From NCBI GenBank assembly GCA_964019165.1, contig OZ025276.1:8046320-8110319 (forward strand): a stretch of DNA of 64,000 nucleotides, read 5' to 3'. Position numbers and translations under genes: made by a program. The notes below the pieces were generated by a model. That model was not told where the DNA came from, made no database searches, and saw only the letters and a program-made list of their open reading frames with translations. Below, in pieces: positions 21,438 through 64,000 of this stretch; within the stretch, counting starts at the first letter, position 1; each line of letters opens with the position of its first letter. The stretch comes from Mastigias papua. Taxonomy: Eukaryota > Cnidaria > Scyphozoa > Rhizostomeae > Mastigiidae.

Positions 21438-24400
21438 ATGGTAAAGACTAAAGACAGCAAAGCAAAGTTGCAAGTGGTTGCTTCACCATCACAGTTCTCT
21501 TTTTTCCAGCTCCTTCTGTTTGTCTTGGCTACAGGCTCCTTTGCCCTCAACATTTCTATTATCTATGGCCTAATCCCTCTCAGAGGTAAGCAGATAAGCG
21601 GCCCTAAGGTAACTTGGGATTCTTTACTGCCGTACCTAAGGACTAGTTGCTGGCCATTGCTATAGTGCTATCTGTAAATCTGTAACTGACGGGTTAAGCA
21701 GCATTGGTACGATTCACCGCTATGTTGCAAAATTTCTGTAGAACTTGGTAGGCTTGGTAGCTAACTAAACAGCTTGCCAGCTCGGATTATCTTAGCTCTG
21801 GATTGTCCACATCAGGAGTTTCTGTTCACACGAAGGCTCCCTCTCTAATTCACTGTTATGTTGCAGTGTGTCCTGTAGTGGCAACTGGCAAAAAGGTTAC
21901 AATGTTACATCGATATATACCCTTCTTTCTATTTTACTTGCATTTGGTCTTCTTATGTAGGAAGTAACTCGGGAGTTCAAGGACCACCTGGACCACCTGG
22001 ACCACCTGGACCACCAGGTTAGTACACAGTTGTTTATCTTGCATCACATTTAATTGTTTACTTAAATATTGTCAACAATCTTTTTCTCCCCCTTCATTGT
22101 CAATACTTGTGAAATCTTTCTCATTACCATGGAATTCATTTCATGATTTTCTACAGCATTTTAAAAGGATGAGCATGTTTGTTCTGCAGAATTCCATAGA
22201 GAATTTATTGTATTATTACTAGAAAGGTCTGATCTGTTTTAAAGAGCCATTTAGTGTCCTCCAACCTCATTGTTTTCAGAGTATGGCCTTTTTTGATGAG
22301 ATCTTGGATGTGCACGAGCAAAAAGTCAGATGTGCAAGTTTGCACTTAATCTCAGGTGTGAACTTTATGTGAGAATGATGCTACAGGAGGAGGTAGCACT
22401 AGAATGAATATGGCATCAATTGATTTCATAAGCACTTTTCTGTGAGCATATAAATAACATTTTCCTATTTTGGAAGGATTCTGCATCTAGCAGTACAAAT
22501 CATTACAATAGCCAGAAAATATTTGCTTTGAAGTTCAAATTAAGTAATTCAACTCCCTACCATGCATTTACACACCACATCCATGCCTATTTCTGAATGT
22601 GCAGTGTCATTTGGGACAAAAGATCTTTAGTGTGCTCTTGCCAAACTCTGCAGTCAGGGCTGCTTTTAAATCTAAGGAAATTTTATTGCTGACAAGCAGA
22701 GTTAGTAAATAACATTTTTCTTTTTCTCAACAACAGGCACCCATTATTGTTAATTTCAAAGCCAACCTATGATCCCTTAGCTAGAAATTATATCTCTATG
22801 CCTTATTGAGATATAAGTAATGTGTACAAAGTCAGTTCTATTCAGTTCATGTTATTGATGTTAAATTGCACTATGAACAAAAGCTCAAATACACACTTTT
22901 ATAAGAATGTAATCTATAATACCAAGGCTCAAGATTGCTAATATTTTAGAATAATTTAAGACTATTGCAAGACTCAAGCTTCATCAAGTGTTAGGTATTT
23001 TACTTATTTGAATTTTCTATAAAGACGAAACAAGTGTGAGCTTCACCTATCTGGTCTGGGAGTCATTATGCTATGAGGCAACTCAATAGCTATTCAAGGA
23101 GTGCCAGCTCCACCATGCACTTTTTATTATAAGAGTATAGTCTACATGAGTATTACCACTATGAATTGCTAAAATTTAAGAGTAAATTAAGAATATTATT
23201 AGGCTCAAAATCAAAAAATCTTAAGAATATTAGGGCTCAGCAAAAAATTAGGTATTCTTATAAAAGTGTGTAGTAAGAAAGTTACAATAATTTGAATATC
23301 TATATTCATGTATATTAAGTATCAAATACAATATATACATAAATAAAGTTATATCCAAATAAGGGATATTTATGAAGGATTATCTATTGTACAAACTCTC
23401 TTAATAGTGAAACTACATGCAACTAAAGTGGGGTGCTTGCTCCTTGACAACAGGGTGCCCCCTTTCAGACAATAATTCATGATAGATTTACTTCATGTTA
23501 TTTGAGACCTCATCAGTGCTTGTTTCTAAGGATCTGCTTTTTCTTTTTAGGACCACAAGGCCCTCAAGGCCGTCAAGGGGAGCCTGGCCCTGCAGGTAGT
23601 CTCTTCATGCTAGTGTAATAAGATTAGAAATTACTGAAAGCTGAGTTTGGTCATATTGTAATATAGCGGTAATAGTTCAAAGTTACATAGCTTTTACTCT
23701 GTCTAATCTACACACAATTACCACCCTGCCCACCCACAAAATAATGACTTTTTGTTGTGATTTTTGCTCTCTGTTAGGGATACTCAAAAAGGTGGTTGCT
23801 TCTTCTATGCCTAGCTGCCTTCATTTTTCTTTCTTGTATTTATCATTTATAGGAATTTTCTTGTGTATTTATATTTGTGCATGTAATTTGTTCATAGGAC
23901 CTGCTGGACCAGAAGGAGCTGATGGACCCAGAGGTGAGCAAGTGTGGGCATTGCAATTCATTTTTCAATATGAATTTTTAATATGAACTGAACTGGTATG
24001 CAATTCTGTTGTGAAAATTTCTTGATGTTTTCTAAGTTTAAATATAATTAAATTGGTAAATTTTTTCTTTAAGGCTTTCCTGGCCCCCAAGGTGAGCCTG
24101 GTGAGAAAGGTAAGCTTGCTATGTGTCATCCTTTTCCTCAATTCTGTACTTTTGACTGAAAATAAAACAAGCTTATTTTCAAAATTTAAACTTTGTTACT
24201 AGTGGGCCTTTTGTTGTTTATTTGGTTTGTTATCTTACATATTTATCCTGTCTTAAATTAATCAATATATGCATAGAAATTTAAGGAAATGTAAGGACTA
24301 TATGATGAAGAATATATGTATCTATCATGAATATATCCAGAAATCTTCTGTTTTTCTTCAGTTCAGCCCAGTTGATCTAATTTCAATTCACTGCATAGTT

Positions 24401-25873
24401 TCCATATTCCACAAATATCTTTTGTGCCTTGATGCTGGATACAATCTAAAGAATATCTAGGCATATTGCAGGATGTCCCTTAAAGTGCTGTTGTTCTTAA
24501 GATTTGGCCTTATCTGAGAATCTAGATGCTGGCTATTTGTTGTATTGAAAGGTGATTTGAATAGTGGTATTTGCATGTTAATGAAAATGCTAGGGACTAT
24601 AATTTGTTGTTTCTTTATTAGAAAGTTATTGTTTTCTTTATTGACATAGGTATGTGTTTGTTATTGGTTATTTTATCTAACCATTCATGGTGCCAAGCTA
24701 GATTAGTAACCGTCTTATGAGAGTTGTGACCAATGAGTCATGATTAATATCTCCATAATGTTTAAAATAGGTGAAAAGGGGGATGCTGGTGAGCAGGGTC
24801 TACAAGGGCCTACAGGCCCTCCTGGTGCACAAGGCCCACAAGGTGAACCAGGCCCCCAAGGTGAACAGGGCCCTCAAGGTGTACAAGGGCCAATAGGCCC
24901 TAAAGGTGACAGAGGAGACTTGGGTGACCATGAGTCAGTGGGATCTGAAGAAACTAAGGACATGGCTCCATCTGAAGAACCAGCAACATCTGAGGAACAA
25001 ATAGTACCCGAGGAATCAGCAGTGGTGCCTGAGGAACCAGTAGCAGCATCTGAGGAGCCAACAGAAGCATCTGAGGAACCAGCGCCAGCATCTGAGGAAC
25101 CAGTACCAGTATTTGAGGAGCAAACAGAAGCATCTGAGGAACCAGCAGTAGTCTTTGAGGAACCAGCACCAGCATCTGAGGAACCAGCACCAGCATCTGA
25201 GGAATCAGCAGTAGTACCTGAGGAACCAGCACCAGTGTCTGAGGAGCCAACAGAAGCATCTGGGGAACCAGCAGTAGTCTCTGAGGAACCAATACCAGCA
25301 TCTGAGGAGCCAACTGCAGCATATGAGGAGCCAACTGCAGCATCTGAGGAGCCAGCAGAAGCATCTGAGGAGCCAGCACAAGCATCTGAGGAGCCAGCAC
25401 AAGTATCTGAGGAACCAGCAGTAGTCTCTGAGGAACCAATACCAGCATCTGAGGAGCCAACTGCAGCATCTGAGGAGCCAACAGAAGCATCTGAGGAACC
25501 AGCACAAGCATCTGAGGAACTAGCAGAAGTATCTGAGCAAGCGTCGGAATCATATGATGAACCAGTGGCCATGTCTGAGGGATCAGATGCACCTACAGAA
25601 TCAGCAGAAGCAGTTGAAGAGCCAACAGATAGATCCGATCAACCAGAACCAGTAGCTGAAGAACCAATAGCACCCGGAAGATCAGCACCAACATCTGAAG
25701 AACCAGCACCACTTGAAGAACAGAATGCAGCATCTGACGAGGAAACTGCAGCATCTGAGGAACAAGCAGGATTACCTGAGGAGTCATTAGTAGCATCTTT
25801 TAAAGAGGATGTAGCTGAGGAGCAACAAATTGAGTCAGAAAACACTGAAGCTACTTCAGATCATGAATCATAA
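21438..25873 (+). CDS. Type II membrane collagen-like protein with acidic SEEP repeat tail (6 exons)
   Basis: Exons: 21438-21585, 21961-22017, 23551-23595, 23898-23933, 24074-24109, 24771-25873, giving 474 codons. Residues 1-19 are basic and lack an early hydrophobic core. Residues 20-47 ([18 protein letters not shown]...) form one long hydrophobic span, so a signal-anchor with the C-terminus outside is likely. Then come 35 uninterrupted Gly-X-Y triplets (about residues 55-160) starting [12 protein letters not shown]. The rest, about 315 residues, is Glu/Pro/Ala/Ser-rich with a 7-residue SEEPAxA unit. All internal exons are phase 1-1, splitting a glycine codon, and the 45- and 36-bp ones carry whole triplets. 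The ATG at 21438 is taken because the earlier in-frame codon is GTG. It is probably a cell-surface or matrix-tethered trimer; the tail's function is unknown. Confidence 0.8.
24968..25560 (+). repeat. 21-bp coding minisatellite (SEEPAxA units)
   Basis: About 28 tandem, partly degenerate 21-base units with the core GCATCTGAGGAACCAGCA inside the last exon of the collagen-like gene. The frame is kept throughout. A longer block (the unit series from [14 protein letters not shown] onward) occurs twice, pointing to unequal exchange. Long frames on the opposite strand are by-products of the repeat. Confidence 0.9.
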
Positions 25874-27838
25874 GCAGTTGTTCAACATTTTGAAGAGCAA
25901 AATTTGAAACATGGTATGTTTCAGTTTCATGTTTCATTTCAGTTTCATAGAAATACAGAATTTTGACTAACTGTGCATGATAGCTTGAGGAATTGTGCTT
26001 AGAACCCCATAGGTCTTGAAAGAAATAATGGAATGCAATGATTCAAGTTAATTCTTAGATCCTATGTTTCATTTTGTATTTCAAGGATTTTAGATACTAG
26101 ATCATATACATACATAGATCTTGGAATTTACTATACATGTGAGCAAAAATCACCTTTCTTAACTTCATTGGAATAATGCAAATGCTTCATTCCAACTTTT
26201 GATGGAAACCATGGTAACACTTTGTCATCTTGTTTCTTAGAGATTTTTTTCATTTTCAAGGTGCTTTAGGAAATGTTTTGAAAGCAGAGAAAAGAGGGAA
26301 GAGGTTCAACTCTTAATATAAGGGTGTCAAAACACCAACCAAAGCCATACTGTTACTTCTGCAAAATTTCTCTACTTAGACAGTTTTTTCAATACCATAC
26401 AAGTTCATATTGTTTTAGAATTAATCAAAAGTGAGATGTATTTCTATGAATTTTAATGTATTAGATTTTATATTAAAATTCACTGGTAATGTTGTGGAAA
26501 TATCCAGAATACCAGGTATAAAGAAGTAGGCATTTGAAGCCAGAATAGCTAGTTTATTTTTTAAAAAAATAACTACATTCAAGCTCACACAATTGGGATT
26601 AGGTTTATTTGGATATTTGTGTATTCCAGACACAATTGCTAGGTCCAGTTAATTTGACAGGGTCATATGTAAATGGGTTGAATTACTGAAAAAAATTTTT
26701 TTAATGTAATCTGGATTTACTTTTATCCAGACAAACTTTTTCTGTCCCATTTAATCCAAATTGTGAGCTTTACTGTATTAGGGTTTTTACAAGGTTATAT
26801 TCAAAGGTCATCACAAAACCAATGCATGGACATGTCGTGAGTTGTCAACTGTACAAAAGTATTGTTATTTTGGGTCCTTAGATTTACAACCATTGTACAT
26901 GGTGTACCCAAAGTATAGGGAAACTCAGAATGTATGCTTACCTGTCATAAATTCTGTAGCATGCTTGCAATTGCCAGGCTATATTCTAGATGGTATGTTG
27001 CTAGTTCTATTTTAATAAGCAGGAATTTATTATCCTAAGCAAATACCACAGATCAAGTGGGTAACATGATGAGGGACATCTTTGTATTTTGCTATTTTTT
27101 TCAAAGAAAACATGACCGATACTCTTCATATTGGTATTTCTGACTGATTTGTACCTATGGAGATCATGATGTCTTTTTCCATGATGGGCCTCATACAGTA
27201 GGCATTAATTTCTTATTTGTTAGCAACAAGCTGGATGGGTGAGTGGCTTAGTCATTGGAGCACTCAGATGATGTGTGGAAGGTTAATGGTTTGGGGGAGC
27301 CTCAAGCCCTATTTGGGATGCTTGCTCATCCAGCAGCAAACCTACTTCAATATGTGAATTGCCCAGGATAAGTATCCCCTCTATGAAGCGCCCCCCCCCC
27401 CAAAGTATGCAGACACATATGGGATGAAGCTTTGCCTGTAGTACAAAATATAGATGTGCAGGGGCTGGGGTTAACAAGATATTTTGTATATGTGAATGTA
27501 ATTTGTGTCTTTTAACTGATGATCAACTAAAGATGCCAGTTCCTTAGTTCAAATTTTGATGATTCTTGTTTGCTTGATATATTCTGTTTAGCAATGTAAA
27601 CAAGGTAAATAGAATACTATTGAACAAGTAGAGAGGCATTTGTTGGGATTTTCATGTTAATTGAGCAACTAATAACATATTAAATTTTGCTTGCTTTAAA
27701 TTTAGCAGTCTTGTGTAAACAAAAAGAGTTCGTTTTTTCACTTGGACTCTTCAAGTAAACAATGGTGAATAGGTGCTAATTGGCCAATCATAGGGCCAAA
27801 TAGACGCATTATTCATCATATCACGTGCACCCGCATCT
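25874..27838. other. 3' flank of the collagen-like gene; no gene seen
   Basis: This interval contains the 3'UTR of the upstream gene and then non-coding DNA. From 27233 to about 27300 the sequence GGGTGAGTGGCTTAGTC, with a later weak B-box-like word, could be the head of a decayed tRNA-derived SINE; a C-run follows at 27389-27401. Nothing else stands out. Confidence 0.4.
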
Positions 27839-27881
27839 GGCTATATATTTCGGTTCACCTTTCGGTCGTTATCCGACGTTT

Positions 27882-27922
27882 CATACTCTGACGAGTGTCG
27901 GACGAAAAAAGCTTTCAGTATG
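27882..27922 (+). ncRNA. Hammerhead-ribozyme-like motif (type I)
   Basis: The order of parts matches a hammerhead. CATACT (27882-27887) pairs perfectly with AGTATG (27917-27922) as a 6-bp stem I. The core CTGACGA follows (27888-27894, fits CUGANGA). Then GTGTCGGAC forms a short stem II (two firm pairs and a 5-base loop). GAA (27904-27906) follows, then A-rich and T-rich halves (27907-27915) make a 3-bp stem III with the needed A15.1-U16.1 pair, and C27916 is the predicted cleavage base. Stems II and III are weak. A short TATATAT lies 35 bases upstream. Metazoan hammerheads of this kind occur in Penelope-like elements and retrozymes. Confidence 0.4.
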
Positions 27923-28155
27923 CTAAAAGAATGTTTCCGCTTTTTCGTGCTATAGTGAAGTTCTGTAGTACCAACAGACTTTTCACGTATTAAATTAATC
28001 TGTTATTGCCTTTAAAAATACATCTATTCCTTTTCAATCCAATATAATAAATAAACAACTACTTTGTCACATAGCATAGAATCATGTCTCCTATAAGTAC
28101 TATGAATTTTAGAAAACCCAAGTAACTTTACAGACTTATATCATCAGGTCTGAAT

Positions 28156-31100
28156 CTACGAGATTTGCAAATACTCATTTCGTTTTACATCTAGGTAATG
28201 GAGAAACTGTTGAACCCTATCTTCTCTCTCCAGTCTGCAATTTTCTGCTTCTTTTAGCATAATGTTAGATGATTCTTGCAAGCTGGCACTAGCTTGTAAC
28301 TGTTCCTGGATTTTCTGCTTTGCTTTCACCATATCCAATTCTTTAAGTTCTTTTTTCTGTCTCAATTTCATATGGTTTTTGGTGTCCTAAAATCCATGTA
28401 ATGTTCTTTGAATCAAAGTGATTGTTACAGGTATTAAAACTAAGAAGAATCAAGTGGAATGAAAGATAAACGAGTCTATGCACATGAAAAGCATTACTAG
28501 GTAATAATTTGCAAACCTTGATAAATGTAATTAACAACATTAGGTTGTATCACAGAAAACTAGAGTTATAAAACATATTGGAAAATAGGGTCCATACAAA
28601 AAGCAGGATATACTCTATCCACAATAGACAATCCATTCTGATAATGGAAATGGTGTATGGCATTGCCATCTTCTCTGATGCTAATATCACTCCACATATC
28701 ACTATACAAACATTGCACACCTTTTCACCTTATTCAAAATTCATCTACAGAGATTTTATTTGGTAAAAGTTTATTTGCTGGTACTCACAAGTGCCAAATA
28801 AATAGGGGTCCTAATAAACAGGGGGATTGGAAAAAATTCAAAATCATAATCAATGGGGGGTCAAAATAAATGGGGGGGGTTGGAATTTGAAAAAGGGCAT
28901 TAAGTGAGGGAAAGAACAATTTAGGCAGGTTGTCATAAAACACAAAACTAAACTATATAGAGAATCATCTGTCTACCTATGACTGTTCACCAAAAAGGTT
29001 GTCAAGTAAGGTAATAGGAGCTGCATCATCCAACTGATCCTTGAAATTAATAAATGGTAAAGGGGGTGGTCCTAATAAGGTCTGATAGGGTTGAAAAAAA
29101 TTGATAAGTTACTAAGCAGGGGGGGGGCATCTATTTGGCACCTGAGAGTAAGTGACAGAGAAATATAATATACATGAATTCAGGTATACCTTTAAAGTAT
29201 TGTAGTTCAGTTGATATGACAAAATGCAGTACATAAACTGCCATATGCTAAACTCTGGCCACAATTCTTCAACAAATGATAACATGGAGTATGATGACTA
29301 AAAAGAGAAGAGAATTTTAATTCTTCATTGGAAATACTGTGGAAAAATATAATGGTAGTAAAATGATGACAAAACAAGTAAAGATGTCATAGATATTTGA
29401 AGGATGGTGGCAAATAATGTTTATTCTTCCCAGTATGGCAGTGAAGCAGGTGCTTTTGCTCCTGATATTTATAAGACCATAGACATCTGGCATCCCACCC
29501 CTCTTACAACCTAGCATGGATTTGAAACTAAACACTAGGTTGGGATAACTCTATACTGTTAAATTAAGTCTAGCAAGAGCGCATTTACTCGAATGGTTTC
29601 TTACTTGGTAATATGGTATAAAAAATTTTTGGATGATAGGAAAATCTTTTGAATACCTGCCACATGAGAAAATCACTAAGACGCACTTCACCAGAAGTTC
29701 TTATTAACAGGTCAACATCTCTTGACTTGTTTGTATATAGACACTGTTCAATCAGCAACTCAGTTATGTCACTAAATTGAGAGAGACAAATACCAGTATT
29801 GTATAAAATCCTCTCTACTATCAACTATGACAAATACTCTTGAGTACCAAATATTTAGGTGGGGGGTTTGCGGGGTTGGGTGGGAATAAACTGACAGGCT
29901 GGAAAATGTGCTGAAATTAATATATAATTGAAAATTGAAAACATTGTCGTGTTGAAGAACAACTTGCAGACTCACTCAAGGTTATCATCAGGGTTCACAT
30001 TGTAGAGTGGTCACTGTGACAGTTTACGTCATGTTCTGCTGTTTTTGTGTAGTTTCTATAGTTTGTATAGTATAAACAGTATCAGTATCTGTACTAGTTG
30101 CAAGGTTGCAATGTGTATTCAAGCTCCTTTCACTTTAGTCTTGTACTGTATTTGTTCATACTGTCCTGTACATTTTAACTGAATTTATATACAAAAAATA
30201 CACCATTTGTTTATTCAATCATATCAAGATATAGTGTAAACAATTATTATAGAAGTGTTTCCTCAGATGATAAACATAGGAAAACTGTCCCTGAGAACAA
30301 ACTTAATTTCAGTCATGAAAGTCTTGAAATTAATTAATGGGGGGGGGGGGGGTGGAATAAATGCAGGGGGTTGGGAAAAAATTCAAAAACTAGAAACTGG
30401 GATGGCTATTTGGTACTAAAGAGCAACATAAAATGAAGACTTTTGCGAAGTACTATACTATACAGACTTTACAGTTAGTAGTAACATTGTCATATTTGCT
30501 ATCATCATGAAAATTATCTTAGTCATTCTAAATACTTTAATTTGTTTGGCAGCTGAGACTAGTTGCACAAGCTAATGCAATTGAAACCAATTCCAATTTT
30601 ATTTATAGTTTAATCTAATTCATACAGTATTATGAGATATGTGGAGAACTTCCATACGATGTTTTAATCATTCCTTCCTTCACGCCAAATGCAATGTCTT
30701 TCACAACCTCAGTTATTTCATGTCTTGAAGAGTATGCTATTGCAACATTTAGTATTGATCTAAAAGACAATCATAAGTGATGACAAGTATAATCACATAA
30801 TAAAACAAAAGTATCCTCAGAGGCAAAAGATGCTATCCTCTGGAATTCTTAAAATGATACAACCTTGGTAACTCTGGCTCACTTACAAAGCAAAGTAGAC
30901 TCAGGTGTTTCAATCCTTGTTTCTATAATCTGGCATTGATGGTTAATCCTTCAGTTCAACCCCACTAGCTAAACTTTGATGAGGCTATTGCTAATTTCAT
31001 TGATATAGTAAGTTCACTCTGATTTACATTCAAGATAATTACTGACACCACTTTTCAACTTTTGAAGGAGTATGAACCTGCAAGATGATCAGAGTTTTTT

Positions 31101-32490
31101 GGCAGAAAGCTAAATTTAGGTAACACAGTGAATATCAATTATTACCTTGAATAATTTTTGGAGAACTCCACAACCCTTGCAATGGAGGACTGCACATCTT
31201 TTGGAAGAAGGGTTACATCTCCAATGAGACGAACACACACTTGATGCTGTTCTATCATGTCTCTGAAGAAGTAAATCAATAGAGAGATTTGAGTAGGTTT
31301 TGTATTGTTTTAGCTCACTTATATGCTCTGATTTCAAACAGTTCTTTAAACATACATGATATCACTATTATTATAAAAGTAAATTGATCAGAAAGCCTGT
31401 TGCCTAAAACACTCAAGAAAATCTGATCAATACTAGAAAGAGAGCTCTATTATTCTGCCTCATTAATTAAGCTGGAAGTTGTTGTATGGTGAAAAAATCA
31501 TTCACTCTCCACAAGGGGCTACTGAAGAACACTAATTTCTCACACAATTGAAAACCTTCTCACTTACTTCTCCTCCATTAACCTATCAAACTTTTCCTTA
31601 GCCAATGACATCAGACAGTTCACCTCATCATCTGATCTCTTAAAATTTTCTGTGCTGAAAGCATAAACTGTGACTTCAGGAATGCCAAGTTCAAAACACC
31701 AATACAAAACCTGAGAAGAAAAGAATAAGGACAAATCACAGCATCACATATAGTCAGCACATTAAACATTTCACAGCAATGATCCAGAATCTGTCTTTAG
31801 ACTGATCAAAGAAAAATCATTGTTAGATCAAGTTTCTATATTTCTTGCATTCATATGTATGAAGTAATCTACTCAATGCAAAGCACGCCTTTATGACAAT
31901 CTAATATATCTATAGAATTATTCTAGCACAATATAAATCCATTACAATAAGTTAATGATAGTTTACACTTTTAGTTTCTAGCCAGGGAGGCCAATTGATT
32001 GAGAGTACTGGGCCATCATTATTCCTACAAATAGTTCTTGGTTTCCGTATCGTTACTAACCTAAGAAGCAAAAAGTCTTGCATCCTGGCAGTCAAATACA
32101 AATATTTAAATTAACTTGACATATAAAGAAAAGGTCTTAATACAATGAAAAACAAAATTACGTTACAACAAACCAACGACTATATTGAACCGAGCATAAC
32201 AAAAGAAAAGGTCCAAAAGATACCACTCAAAGATACAGGGCCTAAATACCCAACTGAACTCTGGAAAAAAGCAAACGTAAAAGTTCACTGCAAAACTGAA
32301 AGACTACCTCTGCAAGTTTTTCAAATCCTTTTGAATGTCCTATTTTCTTTTCAACTCCATGCTTTCTTGCAAACCTCCGGTTACCATCCATAATAATTGC
32401 AACATGTTGAGGTATATTACCGCTCTTCAGAATTTTAAAAGCGAACTTGAAGAAAAACCCAAGCTCTCTCTGATTTTGAAACCAAGACAT
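28156..32490 (-). CDS. DHDDS: Dehydrodolichyl diphosphate synthase catalytic subunit (7 exons)
   Basis: This cis-prenyltransferase extends farnesyl diphosphate with isopentenyl units to make dolichol precursors at the ER, in animals together with NUS1. Exons, in gene order: 32308-32490, 31568-31710, 31146-31262, 30658-30759, 29657-29771, 29190-29297, 28156-28386. All junctions are in phase and give 332 codons (human 333). Motifs: [14 protein letters not shown] with the catalytic Asp35; [42 protein letters not shown], the E-rather-than-W variant of the RxSGExRLSDF box typical of animal DHDDS; EELWPEF. The N-terminus MSW-x-GELGFF-like and the coiled, charged C-terminus ([14 protein letters not shown]) also match. 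Intron 6 (28387-29189) holds a MITE. The start is shared-promoter side, 454 bases from BRWD. Confidence 0.96.
28782..29150. mobile_element. MITE with G-run interior in DHDDS intron
   Basis: The ends at 28782-28803 and 29129-29150 are inverted repeats sharing the core GTGCCAAATA. The interior is rich in AATGGGGGG/TTGGAAxTT words, and a related partial copy lies at 30335-30420. No coding frame is present. I could not identify a convincing target duplication. Confidence 0.5.
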
Positions 32491-32944
32491 AGTCTACAAG
32501 TTAGCTCCGTGGACAGTCATCTACCTGTAGGGAGAATCCAAATCAAACCCCTAGACTTCAAATGAAACTACATATTCGGGATACTGGCCGCCATTTATTT
32601 TTAAGCAAAAGACCAATTCTGTGTCGTTTCCTACTGTTTAGACCTGTTGCCCCAAAACGATACCTATTGTCTTTCGAGCATTTTAATGTAAAATAATAAA
32701 AAATAAATCAGCAAAGACAATAATGATTGTTTCTCTAACCAATTAAACGTGATGTATTGTCCGATTGTATGTCAAGGACGCATGCTCAGTTTCACTTGAG
32801 GCTATTGTTTGTGAAGGTAGCAAGAAACACGCCAAGAATACAACTGCATAACGAAGGCAAAGACCTACTAGACTCGATCAGTTATATATGGATATTCCAC
32901 AGTAAGGTGCTCAAGATGTCAACATTTAGCTAGCAGTTACAAAC
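32491..32944. promoter_or_regulatory. Bidirectional promoter interval DHDDS / BRWD
   Basis: Only 454 bases separate the start codons of two divergent genes, so both promoters and 5'UTRs must fit here. GCCGCCATTT at 32588-32597 reads, towards DHDDS, AAATGGCGGC, a YY1-type core about 100 bases from its ATG. A CCAAT word in direct orientation lies near 32738 and ACGCATGCTC near 32779. No TATA box is convincing. Confidence 0.6.

Positions 32945-64000
<31,056 letters not shown>

Noticed and set aside
24874..25845. Several frames over 60-230 codons opposite the collagen-like gene
   Set aside because: They are by-products of the 21-bp coding repeat; the plus strand has the splice sites and the Gly-X-Y logic.

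Overview
This is animal nuclear genomic DNA, not prokaryotic. Genes are split into many short exons with GT-AG (twice GC-AG) introns, and AT-rich introns are loaded with microsatellites and transposon remains. Four recognisable bilaterian/cnidarian-type protein genes can be assembled by exon. The gene set (AMD1, DHDDS, BRWD/PHIP, a class A GPCR, a membrane collagen-like protein) and the mix of Penelope-like, hAT, Harbinger-like and LINE fragments fit an early-branching invertebrate. I lean to a cnidarian (anthozoan-like), but no marker in the window proves this.

Layout. 1-7605 has no confirmed host gene and holds a hAT transposase remnant and two Penelope-like fragments facing each other. 7956-17226 (+) is S-adenosylmethionine decarboxylase (7 exons). 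Its introns carry a Harbinger-type MITE, very long (AT)n tracts and, in intron 6, a 3.36-kb near-perfect palindromic transposon-like element. 18390-20526 is a graveyard of LINE pieces plus a MITE. 21438-25873 (+) is a type II membrane collagen-like gene ending in a long acidic SEEP repeat. 27882-27922 folds as a small hammerhead-ribozyme-like motif. 28156-32490 (-) is dehydrodolichyl diphosphate synthase (7 exons). It is head-to-head, over a 454-bp shared promoter interval, with a very long BRWD/PHIP gene (+, 32945 to beyond the right edge, 37 exons traced, about 1175 codons, ending at the start of the first bromodomain).

Two other coding units lie antisense inside BRWD/PHIP introns: an uninterrupted 1277-codon LINE (endonuclease, reverse transcriptase, zinc fingers) at 44712-48545, and an intronless class A GPCR at 57873-58883. 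The LINE carries a 2A ribosome-skipping motif (DVEKNPGP) just ahead of its endonuclease.

The host genes do not form one pathway: AMD1 serves polyamine synthesis, DHDDS serves dolichol synthesis, and BRWD/PHIP reads chromatin. The most unusual items are the palindromic element in AMD1 with its unassigned protein domain, the 2A-bearing LINE, the hammerhead-like motif, and two GC donor sites in one gene.
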